Assembly (NCBI GenBank): GCA_027592325.1
Contig: JAQCKO010000011.1
Span: 1 to 38,839 of the forward strand
Reading direction: 5' to 3'
From: a bacterium
Lineage (GTDB): Bacteria > Patescibacteriota > Patescibacteriia > UBA9934
DNA: 38,839 nt
Below are positions 11,201 through 17,460 of the stretch, one piece after another (the stretch's first letter is position 1; every line of letters starts with the position of its first letter). The translations under genes were made by a program, and so were the position numbers. The notes below the pieces were generated by a model. That model saw only the letters and a list, made by a program, of their open reading frames with translations. It searched no databases and was not told where the DNA came from.

Positions 11201-11623
11201 ACTGAAATTTGTCATCCAGAAGAGGAGCCCGTATTTGTTGATGATCCATTTCGAGGGTTTATTCCGAGGGTTATTCACGGATCAACCATTGAACTTGCGT
11301 GTCTTTCTAGCGGGAATATAAATCGTGATAACGGCATTGACTATGCGCATCAAGGAGAAAGTGAAGAAGAGATTGAAGCGATGTACGATGAAATTGTGAA
11401 TGCGATTATTGGAGCAACAGCGATTATTGTCGATGATCCAAGCTCCCCAAGTGTTGGGGCGATAGTGGAAGGAAATGACGTAGAATTCCCGCTTCCAGAT
11501 AATTTCGTCTGTGATCCGTTCTCTGAGCAGCCTCTTCCACTTCAGCTGACATTCGATGCCATCGATCCATTATCTGCTACCGTTGAAATCAGTGATGTGA
11601 CTATTCACTATTGTTCCCCATAA
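2237..11623 (+). CDS. Giant surface protein: pilin-like two-TM N-terminus, IPT/TIG and Big_5-like domains, two Cys-rich DUF4215-type repeat clusters, C-terminal vWA domain
   Basis: 3,129-aa ORF (ATG at 2237 overlaps upstream TGA); CGDGVVDAAEECDDGNxxNGDGCSxxC repeats; DVSGS…T…TDGD MIDAS near 10,450-10,850. Confidence 0.9.
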   Translation: MKKIFLTFIIAFALFGVASVFVPADVLAQTDGLEAVNDAAGLAEQDIRITVARLIRVFLGVLGIVAVGLVLYGGFTWMTAGGDPKKVEAAKRILINGLIGFVIIFASFSIASFVLSSLLRATGADGGALGGDDFIPGGGLGGSGTSSFIVADILPEGEVPIRNVEVQVVFSRTLDRTLDDSTIGEYVTISRADSGAIIDGTFNIGSNRVSFTPGTVCPDLEDVFCFDSFTTYRVTVDDRLRDADGRALDCRSGCSASFTTGDIIDLENPSVNFTYPEDRVQMFHDQEVQALATDDYGVSTGTFAIQGEEPFDSVPAPDPFADEVYLDAIWRTDGLEENVYYTLEVTARDLAGNTDVDILRVKAIPVHCFDGLLTEGEEEGIDCGIDCPSCDGIACVSDDDCAGICRDGFCASPPLITNIAPLFGSPGTYVTIQGNSFGRTLGSVEFTGSEGPIDVLPVACSEGWTNDQLIVQVPEGAIQGPITVIDSDGLRDTSSDAYGPIFADFAPIGGIGINVCGISPENGLSGSVVVLEGDGFGDRQEDGLVTFGIEDARTYPLWSNEAVNSTVPPLPQGTVNVFVSREARASNPVRYTVRANEAADPFIAAVNPDATASGEYVTLTGERFGALQGTVWFSGEGGELTLASIDFPEACSDDIWSDDEIVIIVPELAAGSYELYLNTQNGDISNRIAIDIEARDPSPGICKIEPSSSEIGGTVTILGDNFGAVVGAIAYFPETFGEIDSWTNREVVAVVPNGAQTGPVSLISAEGISSNTRQLEILSEDGESVDAGPQPAMYAWRFSTGEVPQVPQLIRACSDEIISAVPNDRFTPGGACSNAVIRAGFTMVMDVSTLNRDTIILERCADESCTDIEAFTEGNITTSSTPTQTFFTLYPNDGDSRLRPNANYRVRITTEATAFDGTPLAQDAIWEFATRDDAADCSVESVRVSPTAQTLTEDGQTTEFEALPMFGACQILRSDSFDWSWDADPSIATLEEACADVDASACILATAEAEGLTEVTAVPRDRSESPGTPPPAGSAQLTVNFADPYISARWPDCSIACTNGAVGMRFNTAINLDRGLPSLEDEGMIDLFRCDSEFCTNLTPIATSIRCTEEVETAGGRRGCLETEFDLSDRALDTLTYYRVIASGRMVSTSGNPLTRLNYGTDYSWTFLTREDSAACAVSRIELSPDDMLLHSIGDSQVYSVTPYGEADSCSVAGQRLSGYDYEWSYEDPIVDDAGVAEWGKISASLIDSDPSRISAGCTERCTPMGSENYGAICGNGRIEYGEECDGGPNCSANCLNEGALSCSFLCSETRAACSVSGDCSGGEFDLCEVAGGGCCGDGVVDAAEECDDGNIFNGDGCSAICLNEGADAAGLTCGDGIVSHSNEAGGEECDDGNRANGDGCSSICLFEGSPSLGGIGAICGNGVIESPFESCDDGNEVDGDGCSTRCLREGSLGSIGLCGNAIVETNPLTDAGEDCDGGEGCSEFCLYSGSSLQYASLSVCGDGVLGLGEYPSCEIGGAGDGRVDPEQVAIISSGAQSFVDPETQLARATIRVEGEGLVAEATFSLSCTATSDDDCPLGHGVDSAGCCSLRPSVELYPNGDAVCRNTALYADFSERMDLESLQSQVAILYTGPGCPAGHGERLARTGGRRGMRFGVLGALLFDIARAQDESCHLPITSLSQTEVNGDYRVYFGHTVLLDSLGTYELVLRNDGEGIRTASGVRLDSEIRSSFTASSEICSLDGIAIIDRSAAQEFFFTSIDEVHGFSAEPYSIVSGIESAIEPIPGVYEWTWGPWLSDDVSVVTVTSEENSPDSEVSSSNNNGRASVAISANVIDLRAADPVERSVVASQDVTVLLCENPWPLEAPYSFIDSEEGVSLGAEEFPGGWMHFSTHYCRDLPGEENTLPAATVIVPPDAGTDTVLKEYFFTFPESGDAIGIRIAQNPEFLSPAEWYASQGFSGSPSVENIGLYEAVRDGRTLYLAAPNRTDAGAIYSNIYLISYNEGALPETIDIYNQLKDNLAFNVNVENLRLCSSPAGLTDTICASDLDCSGALGENCGANRDALARDIDRLTDLRDIETQLQSFGQLNGLCSATTTQSCSNNGDCPGGESCLSSYPSLPAGTFVRAIDASLWNSWDEVLSTALGEDIPVDPINRYGVCEEKNPETCVSESTGEYSCPEGSLAYHYRSTGPFSYDLSAELEYSEAGTYWMNDIDRDAGDNLQIRAGRVGDIAAGIGFETASAFCSGISYGAVSSCGDGVVGPDEVCEPGQRGESIACDITPDDGVEGDGLRATICRADCSGFDVSEAAACVPTICGNGVIDIGEACDDGALNGRYGFCDASCSGLSFHCGDGMLAGGEVCDCGIDADGRTIGGLDCVVANGAYNSNPALTCSASCTGPGPYCGDGIVQFGEVCDGNVDTWSGELCVGGDHEGFPCTSDDACGDGGVCGTGGGGPASAASCPVTNVCLGGDPELIGYACTPGFDERDCGPGGICSATPAPTLRTRTCHDDGAGGQLCKWTQRNWASIDCVALSSCGNGVVDAGEECDDGNDNPNDSCTTSCRANVCGDGFVYDGVEICDSGASNGLTCEAPYGASCAYCSAECRLLFNSGAFCGDNVISGGEFCDGLAIAEGGAAGICNGGPNASESCTVNGDCGAGFICELPVCGASCDATCPANYVLADVQLKDNQVGSIRANSVELLSYDPDSERERLGAPDAATLYMPACRVMSHLTADVSFNYESVDSRIVFVTDVSGSMRLPASDDGPSRIDVTKGALNTAIDRIFDAIGDFAEIALVSYDDDALVEDFHGYDEHYVLTSEIASYSSEEGGGTNTYEGLGEAYRLLKDVEAPEGTSKIAVLMTDGDWTGTLPGYNPAFWACQMKDAGMQIYTVKIGSGDIILKNEVGDVLSAEGIWSDGEECDSYKNRVTDEYYETYEAYLDSLEVDRDLGRPDVPQTMARAGATIPASIKMQSKPFSLPRFSVAAFLSIDAALATEICHPEEEPVFVDDPFRGFIPRVIHGSTIELACLSSGNINRDNGIDYAHQGESEEEIEAMYDEIVNAIIGATAIIVDDPSSPSVGAIVEGNDVEFPLPDNFVCDPFSEQPLPLQLTFDAIDPLSATVEISDVTIHYCSP

Positions 11624-11624
11624 T

Positions 11625-12461
11625 ATGGTTGATCGTAATCAAATCGATTTCTACGATCCTGAAGAGACGGCAAATACGTCGAATCAGGTGAAACTCTCTC
11701 CGACTATGCGGCGGTATCTTGTCATTGGGGGAGGGATTATTATTGCGATTTTGCTTGTGCTATTTATTGTGAATCGTGTGCAGCAAGGAAAACTGACGCG
11801 CATGCAATTAGAGACGCGTATGCAAGCCGGTGAAGTAGAAATTCAACTTTCTAGCAATGAATGTGAGGGCGATGAAGCATGTCTTAGTCGTATTCGAACC
11901 GCGATAGCGCGTGATGAAGGATTGCCAGAGCTTTGTGATGGACTTCGTGAGGTTGCCCTTGATAATTGTCTTTCGCTCATAGCCATCGATCTTGGCGATC
12001 GAGACATTTGTAAAGGTGTATCAGAGGAGGCAAAAACGATTTGTGAAGATACTGCGTCACTCGAGTTTGCGATTTCTACGCTAAATATAGGCGCGTGCAA
12101 TACGATTACGACGCCTGAACTGCTTCGTTCGTGTACGGGACAAGTGGAAAATCGCATTGTTGCCCTTGGTGCATGCGGTACATATGGAATCGATACCAGG
12201 CTTTGCGATGCTGACCGTATGGCGAATGAGGCCTATGAACGTGTGCTTCAACTTAGAAACGCAGCGGCATGTGACGAATTAAGCGAGCTAAGCCCGTCTG
12301 CATGTTACGACTTGCTTTCATCGAATGATTTTGACGGAGATGGTTTAGTAGATTCTGCAGAACTGGAGATCTACGGAACCGATCCTAGAAATAGAGATAC
12401 GGACGGAGATGGGTACAGCGATCATATAGAAATTGAAAGTGGATTTGATCCCTTAAGCTAG
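11625..12461 (+). CDS. Single-TM protein with C-terminal thrombospondin type 3 Ca-binding repeats
   Basis: TM helix VIGGGIIIAILLVLFIV; DFDGDGLVDSAELEIYGTDPRNRDTDGDGYSDHIEIESGFDP. Confidence 0.85.
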   Translation: MVDRNQIDFYDPEETANTSNQVKLSPTMRRYLVIGGGIIIAILLVLFIVNRVQQGKLTRMQLETRMQAGEVEIQLSSNECEGDEACLSRIRTAIARDEGLPELCDGLREVALDNCLSLIAIDLGDRDICKGVSEEAKTICEDTASLEFAISTLNIGACNTITTPELLRSCTGQVENRIVALGACGTYGIDTRLCDADRMANEAYERVLQLRNAAACDELSELSPSACYDLLSSNDFDGDGLVDSAELEIYGTDPRNRDTDGDGYSDHIEIESGFDPLS

Positions 12462-12480
12462 AGTGATAAAATACATACAT

Positions 12481-13257
12481 ATGTTTGATGACCAACACAC
12501 CCCCAATAATCTTCCAGGAGCAGGAGACTCTGAAGAACTCTCAGGAGCACCCGCACCAGAGCCGCGTGATGCGCTTCCGAATGCCCCTGCACCAACGACA
12601 CAGGTGGATGCTCCTTTCGCCGAGGTTCCGCTTCCTGAACCCCTAACTACCGACAGTCCCATGCCTGATCAAGTGTCGGCAGATAGTTCGCCTCCGGAGC
12701 CGTTAAAAACGACACCTGCTGTTCCGCCTACGTTTGTTGAATCTCCGCCCCCGCCAACGTTGCCGCCACCTGATTACCGTGCAAGCGGACGCTCTTCGCA
12801 TAGATTCACGTTTGTCGTCCTTGGCATGGTCTTATTTCTGGTCGTCGTTCTTATTTTATTGTTTTTCTTCGTTTTTCGAGGAGGTGATCGGAATCGTATG
12901 ACGCCATCTGAATCGAATCAAGCCGCACAGGAATTAAATGATTTAAGCGATAATTTTGGGGACTCTCTTCCAACGAATACGAAGGAAGAGCCTCCCGCGA
13001 AGACACTTGTTGACACCGATGGGGATGGCCTTACTGATGATGAAGAGGCATTACATGGTACCGATCCATTGCTTCCTGATTCTGACAGTGATGGACTTGG
13101 GGATCGTGAAGAAGTGCGTATTTTTGGTACAGATCCACTTGATAGCGATACCGACGAAGATGGATTCTCTGATGGGACTGAGGTTGAAGCAGGCTATGAT
13201 CCGAAGGGAGATGGCCGTTTGCGTGAAGTTCCTGCATCGGTAAATGATAATGACTAA
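12481..13257 (+). CDS. Pro-rich single-TM protein with TSP3 Ca-binding repeats
   Basis: TM helix, DTDGDGLTDDEEALHGTDPLLPDSDSDGLGDREE…; ATG at 12481 preferred over the upstream GTG. Confidence 0.85.
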   Translation: MFDDQHTPNNLPGAGDSEELSGAPAPEPRDALPNAPAPTTQVDAPFAEVPLPEPLTTDSPMPDQVSADSSPPEPLKTTPAVPPTFVESPPPPTLPPPDYRASGRSSHRFTFVVLGMVLFLVVVLILLFFFVFRGGDRNRMTPSESNQAAQELNDLSDNFGDSLPTNTKEEPPAKTLVDTDGDGLTDDEEALHGTDPLLPDSDSDGLGDREEVRIFGTDPLDSDTDEDGFSDGTEVEAGYDPKGDGRLREVPASVNDND

Positions 13258-14234
13258 TGGTGAAGAAGCCCAAAAAACAATCCAGAAAAGAGACGGCCAT
13301 GAAGCCGACAGCTCTTAAAGGCGTGGCGATTCATGTAATGCCAAAGGAGTTTTACGGTTCTCCTGGTGCAATGACCCCCGTAGAGAAAAAACCGGAACAA
13401 AAACCGGTGTTCATACCTCCCAAGTTGGCTGAACAGGCACCTCTGCCTAAACCAACGCCTCAAAAGGCGCCTATTCCACCTGTAAAACCGGCGCGTCGCA
13501 AATATGGCTTACTGGCTGTGTTCGTTCTATTCGCTGTTATCGCTATTACGGCGTCGCTTTTTCTCCTCTTTTTCGAACCTGCAGAAGCGCCTGAGAACTC
13601 GGTCATCGTCGCTGATCCACAAGCTGATATTCCGATACCTCCTCCGCCTATTGTTCCCGTCGACCCAGTAGTCACTCGCGGAATTGATACAGATTCCGAT
13701 GGACTCAGTGACCGCGAAGAGGTGCTTTATGGCACGGATTTTCGCAATCCAGACACAGATGCAGATACCTTTTTAGATGGAAATGAGGTGTTTCATGGGT
13801 ATGATCCATTAGGATTCCGTCCCCGTACGCTCATGGATACAGGAACTGTGGCTGAATTTGTTAACGATGAACAAGGTTACAGCATTCTCTATCCGAATCG
13901 TTGGACATTAGAGGTTCGCGAAAATGGGATGTTTGTCGAGACAACAACGTCGGCTACCATGGAGGTAGTTACGATTGAAAAAGCAGAGGAAGAGCGATTC
14001 GATGAATGGTATCTGGCGCAAAATACGGAAGAGATATTTACACAATTGAGTGTATTTCCAACCCGGATGGGGTATCAGGCATATATGTCAGAAGATGGAA
14101 CCTCGGCGTATCTTGATTTTATGGGAAGTGTGATGGTCTTCGATTATGACCTGCAAGATGAGCTCACTATTGATTTCATTCAGACATTTCACATGATGCT
14201 GAATAGCGTCAAAAGATTTGAAGAACAATTATGA
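13257..14234 (+). CDS. Single-TM protein with TSP3 repeat and C-terminal PsbP-like domain
   Basis: TM helix, DTDSDGLSDREEVLYGTDFRNPDTDADTFLDGNEV, then FVNDEQGYSILYPNRWTLEV…. Confidence 0.8.
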   Translation: MVKKPKKQSRKETAMKPTALKGVAIHVMPKEFYGSPGAMTPVEKKPEQKPVFIPPKLAEQAPLPKPTPQKAPIPPVKPARRKYGLLAVFVLFAVIAITASLFLLFFEPAEAPENSVIVADPQADIPIPPPPIVPVDPVVTRGIDTDSDGLSDREEVLYGTDFRNPDTDADTFLDGNEVFHGYDPLGFRPRTLMDTGTVAEFVNDEQGYSILYPNRWTLEVRENGMFVETTTSATMEVVTIEKAEEERFDEWYLAQNTEEIFTQLSVFPTRMGYQAYMSEDGTSAYLDFMGSVMVFDYDLQDELTIDFIQTFHMMLNSVKRFEEQL

Positions 14235-14650
14235 TTGGTATTCAGTTTGAACAAGAATGTATTCCAAAAGAATACCGAATGAGCGAGCAACAGTTGCATG
14301 CTATTGAAGGGTATCTATCGAAGCTTTCGAGTAGCAAAGAAGGGCTGCTTGTGATTGAAGCCATCGAGAAAGAACGTATGCAAACATTAAATCGTCTGCA
14401 CCGAGGAAAGGATTACGTGACCGATGTTCTGACCTTTCCGTATAGTCACGAAGATGCCGACGGACAAATCGCCGACATTGTGATTTCTTTCGATAAGGTT
14501 CAAGAGCAAGCTGAACATGGCGTGAAGCGTGAGCTTGTTACAATGGTTGTGCACGGGTGTCTACATGCGCTTGGATACGATCATGAAGAAGAGCACGATG
14601 CACAAATTATGTTCCCTCTACAAGAGACACTCGTCAATCAACTTCTATGA
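14231..14650 (+). CDS. ybeY: rRNA maturation endoribonuclease YbeY
   Basis: Conserved metal site HGCLHALGYDHEEEHD. Confidence 0.93.
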   Translation: MIGIQFEQECIPKEYRMSEQQLHAIEGYLSKLSSSKEGLLVIEAIEKERMQTLNRLHRGKDYVTDVLTFPYSHEDADGQIADIVISFDKVQEQAEHGVKRELVTMVVHGCLHALGYDHEEEHDAQIMFPLQETLVNQLL

Positions 14651-15024
14651 ATCCTTTTCGTTTATTTTTTCGAAGCGTTTCGCATGCGTTGCAAGGATTA
14701 CTATCGGTCTTTCGCAGTGAGAGAAATTTTCAATTGCAGATTATTGCGGCAATCATCGTCATAACGCTTGCCTTTTTTTTCAATCTTGAGCATTGGGAGC
14801 GTATTTTAGTAATTTTGCTTTCTGGGGCGGTTTTGGTATTAGAAATTGTGAACACTATTTTTGAACGAATTTCTGACGCGCTCAAACCACGATTACATCC
14901 TCTCGTCAAGGACGTCAAAGATATGATGGCAGGAGCGAGTTTACTTGTGGCTATCATGGCGGCAACTATCGGAATTCTCATTTTTTACCCACATATTTTC
15001 GTGCTTCTGACATTACAAGCCTGA
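14647..15024 (+). CDS. dgkA: Diacylglycerol/undecaprenol kinase family protein
   Basis: SERNFQLQIIAAI…VLEIVNTIFERISDAL…VKDVKDMMAGASLL, three TM helices. Confidence 0.88.
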   Translation: MNPFRLFFRSVSHALQGLLSVFRSERNFQLQIIAAIIVITLAFFFNLEHWERILVILLSGAVLVLEIVNTIFERISDALKPRLHPLVKDVKDMMAGASLLVAIMAATIGILIFYPHIFVLLTLQA

Positions 15025-15067
15025 TAAGGTATAATGATCAACGAGCAATACGCTTTTCTTTATTTCT

Positions 15068-16318
15068 ATGGCTGACGCGTTCATCACAGGACTAGACATT
15101 GGATCATCAACCATCCGTCTTGCTATTGGGCAAGTAATGGAAGCAGAGAAAGGGAGAACATCTCTTCACTTTATTGGGGCAATCGAAGAACGTTCAAGCG
15201 GTGTACATAAAGGCAGTATTTCAAGTCTTGATGATGCCGTTTCTGCGATTTCTAAAGCGCTTGAAAAGGCAGAGCGTATGACGGGAGCGCCCGTAAACAG
15301 TGCATGGGTGTCCATTGCGGGGCATAATATTTTAGTACAGGAAAGTCGAGGTGTTATTGGTGTCGGCAAGCAAGATGGGGACATTCAAGAAGAAGATGTA
15401 GAACGTGCGATAGAGGCTGCGAGAACGGTTGCAACACCATCGAATTACGATATTTTGCATGTTATTCCAAAGAGTTTTACGGTAGATGGACAGCATGGCA
15501 TTAAAGATCCTGTTGGGATGAGTGGTATTCGTCTTGAAGTTGATGCCGTGATTGTACAAACACTCTCGTCTCAAATTAATAATCTTACCAAAAGCATCTA
15601 CCGTACCGGTCTACAAATTGATGATTTGGTTTTTTCGCCACTTGCAACAGCGGAAGCGGTGCTTACCTATCGTCAAAAAGAGCTCGGCGTTGTTGTTATT
15701 GATATTGGGGCAACATCGACGACGATGGCAGTATTTGAAGAAGGGGATATGCTCCACGTTTCGGTACTGCCGATTGGAGGTGATCATATTACAAATGATA
15801 TTGCGATTGGGCTACGGACCTCACTTGATGTTGCCGAAGAAGTGAAAAAACGCATTGCGAGCGGAAGCCCAAATATGGTAGATCCGAAAGAGCAATATAC
15901 ACTTCAAGATTTTGGTTCAGAAGAACGTGATATTGTGAAAAGAAGATTTGTTGCCGAGATCACGCGGGCGCGTCTTGAGGAGATTTTCGAGACTGTCGAT
16001 GCGGAACTCCAGAAAGTCGACCGTTCAGGGATGCTCCCAGCTGGCGCCGTCATTAGCGGAAAGTCGGTTGTCCTTGAAGGGCTTTTCGATGTTGCAAAAG
16101 ATGTCTTGCGGCTCCCGGTGAGCGCTGGGAAACCGCAGGGAGTGACAAGTGTTGTTGACGAAATTTTTGATCCGGGTTTTGCAACCGCAATCGGGCTTGC
16201 AAAATGGGGGCATAGTGTAAGAAGCACGGCAAAACGTGGATTTGGCTTTCATATTGGGGGCGGGGCACAGCAGGTGGCCGATCAACTTCGTAAGTGGTTT
16301 AAGTCACTCATTCCATAG
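15068..16318 (+). CDS. ftsA: Cell division protein FtsA
   Basis: ITGLDIGSSTIRLAIGQ…, VVIDIGATSTTMAVFEEG, amphipathic C-terminal tail; near ftsZ. Confidence 0.95.
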   Translation: MADAFITGLDIGSSTIRLAIGQVMEAEKGRTSLHFIGAIEERSSGVHKGSISSLDDAVSAISKALEKAERMTGAPVNSAWVSIAGHNILVQESRGVIGVGKQDGDIQEEDVERAIEAARTVATPSNYDILHVIPKSFTVDGQHGIKDPVGMSGIRLEVDAVIVQTLSSQINNLTKSIYRTGLQIDDLVFSPLATAEAVLTYRQKELGVVVIDIGATSTTMAVFEEGDMLHVSVLPIGGDHITNDIAIGLRTSLDVAEEVKKRIASGSPNMVDPKEQYTLQDFGSEERDIVKRRFVAEITRARLEEIFETVDAELQKVDRSGMLPAGAVISGKSVVLEGLFDVAKDVLRLPVSAGKPQGVTSVVDEIFDPGFATAIGLAKWGHSVRSTAKRGFGFHIGGGAQQVADQLRKWFKSLIP

Positions 16319-16323
16319 GGGAG

Positions 16324-16444
16324 GGTCTTCACAGCTCACCTCATCTAGCGGTTCCAATTTCCGGTCCTCGCTCAATGTACATTTTTAGTACGCTTCACTT
16401 CGGTCCTCGATTGTCACCACTATCTAAGGTAATCTGAGCAGACC
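16324..16444 (+). repeat. Dispersed ~122-nt hairpin element, copy A
   Basis: GGTCTTCACAG…CTGAGCAGACC outer stem (9/11); core shared with copies B and C. Confidence 0.85.
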
Positions 16445-16546
16445 GTCAGGAAGGCTGTTTTTTTTGTTTGGTAAATCTATGAGCAGTTTGAGCGTTCGTT
16501 CTGCATACCGAAGCTGTCTTTTCTAAAGTAGCGAATCTCGTTGTTC

Positions 16547-16579
16547 CGGATAGATCTCTCGCTCTGCTCGAAAATTTAT
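16547..16579 (+). repeat. Short dispersed motif CGGATAGATCTCTC…TCGAAAATTTA (also at 251-283)
   Basis: Near-identical core at 251 and 16547, each downstream of a copy of the ~122-nt element. Confidence 0.65.
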
Positions 16580-16736
16580 TAATTCCCGAACGAATGTGGG
16601 GGATCTATTCGTCATCCTGCCTGCCAGGCTCTGTGGTGTGCGGGCTCCTGGCGAGTCGAAGGAACCGTTCGCAGACGTAGATTTGTAATTTGCATATTGA
16701 GAAAATTGAGGATTGGTCACCCTCCTAAAATAAAAT

Positions 16737-16769
16737 AGGCCCCGCACTGCCAGCTGGCATGCGAGGCCT
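16737..16769 (-). terminator. Intrinsic terminator of the minus-strand small gene
   Basis: Long GC-rich inverted repeat AGGCCTCGCATGCC…GGCAGTGCGGGGCCT followed on the minus strand by ATTTTATTTTA. Confidence 0.75.
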
Positions 16770-16782
16770 GAGAACCAGAGGG

Positions 16783-17076
16783 CTATTCGACCGTTAGGTG
16801 CGGAGCCTGGTCCGAGTCGGACACCCTCGCCTCGCGCACGCGCGTGAGGGGGATGTGTGTGGTCTCATCGCTCGACGACTTCAGACTGAAAGTGTTCCCA
16901 AACCACTGAACGACCACGTGGCCGCTTTTCCCCCGCAGGAACACTTGGTCGTTCTGATATACGACGAACAGCGTAATCAGCTTTCCGTTCACTCGAACGT
17001 CAACCTGAATCGATCCTCCGTACATGGATGCTGCTTCCGCAGCGTACTCTAACGTTTCAAAAAAATGCTCCTTCAT
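16783..17076 (-). CDS. Small hypothetical protein (MKEHFFETLEYAAEAASMYGG…)
   Basis: Good SD (GGGAGGGATC-ATG), own terminator. Confidence 0.7.
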   Translation of the reverse strand: MKEHFFETLEYAAEAASMYGGSIQVDVRVNGKLITLFVVYQNDQVFLRGKSGHVVVQWFGNTFSLKSSSDETTHIPLTRVREARVSDSDQAPHLTVE

Positions 17077-17299
17077 GATCCCTCCCGTCACTTGTGTGAC
17101 GATGCATTAAACCATAAATGGCTTTTTCGGTCAAACTCTCATTTTGTCCTTTGTTCCCGTTTTTGACCTCGCCGGATGGACCGACGGTCACCATGACAGA
17201 CAGCCCGGCGAGCCCGATGATGAAGACACCACTCGGTGGCCCATCGTAGAGCTTCGCTTTCTGTTCCAGATCTTCTAACAGATCAGCAAACTGGATGAT
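17057..17299 (-). CDS. Possible small ORF without canonical start, overlapping the next minus-strand gene (…ADLLEDLEQKAKLYDGPPSGVFIIGLAGLSVMVTVGPSGEVKNGNKGQNESLTEK…)
   Basis: Manual translation is open for ~80 codons with coding-like composition and an internal TM-like segment; only ATC/ATT/CTG starts before an internal ATG. Confidence 0.35.
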   Translation of the reverse strand: MIQFADLLEDLEQKAKLYDGPPSGVFIIGLAGLSVMVTVGPSGEVKNGNKGQNESLTEKAIYGLMHRHTSDGRDHEGAFF

Positions 17300-17401
17300 A
17301 CCCCCTATCTCAGTAGCATTCGAATAATGAAATGTGAAAATTTGTCAAAGTCAATAGCCCTGTGCACACTTCCATTTGCGAGTCGGGCAGGGTATGATAA
17401 G

Positions 17402-17413
17402 TTTGTATACAAA
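17402..17413. promoter_or_regulatory. Perfect palindrome TTTGTATACAAA just after a TATGAT -10-like hexamer, upstream of ftsZ
   Basis: 12-bp palindrome at 17402-17413; TATGAT at 17393-17398. Confidence 0.4.
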
Positions 17414-17460
17414 TTGTCCCCAAGGAGGTAACTAAGTGAACACAAACCGTATTCGACCCT

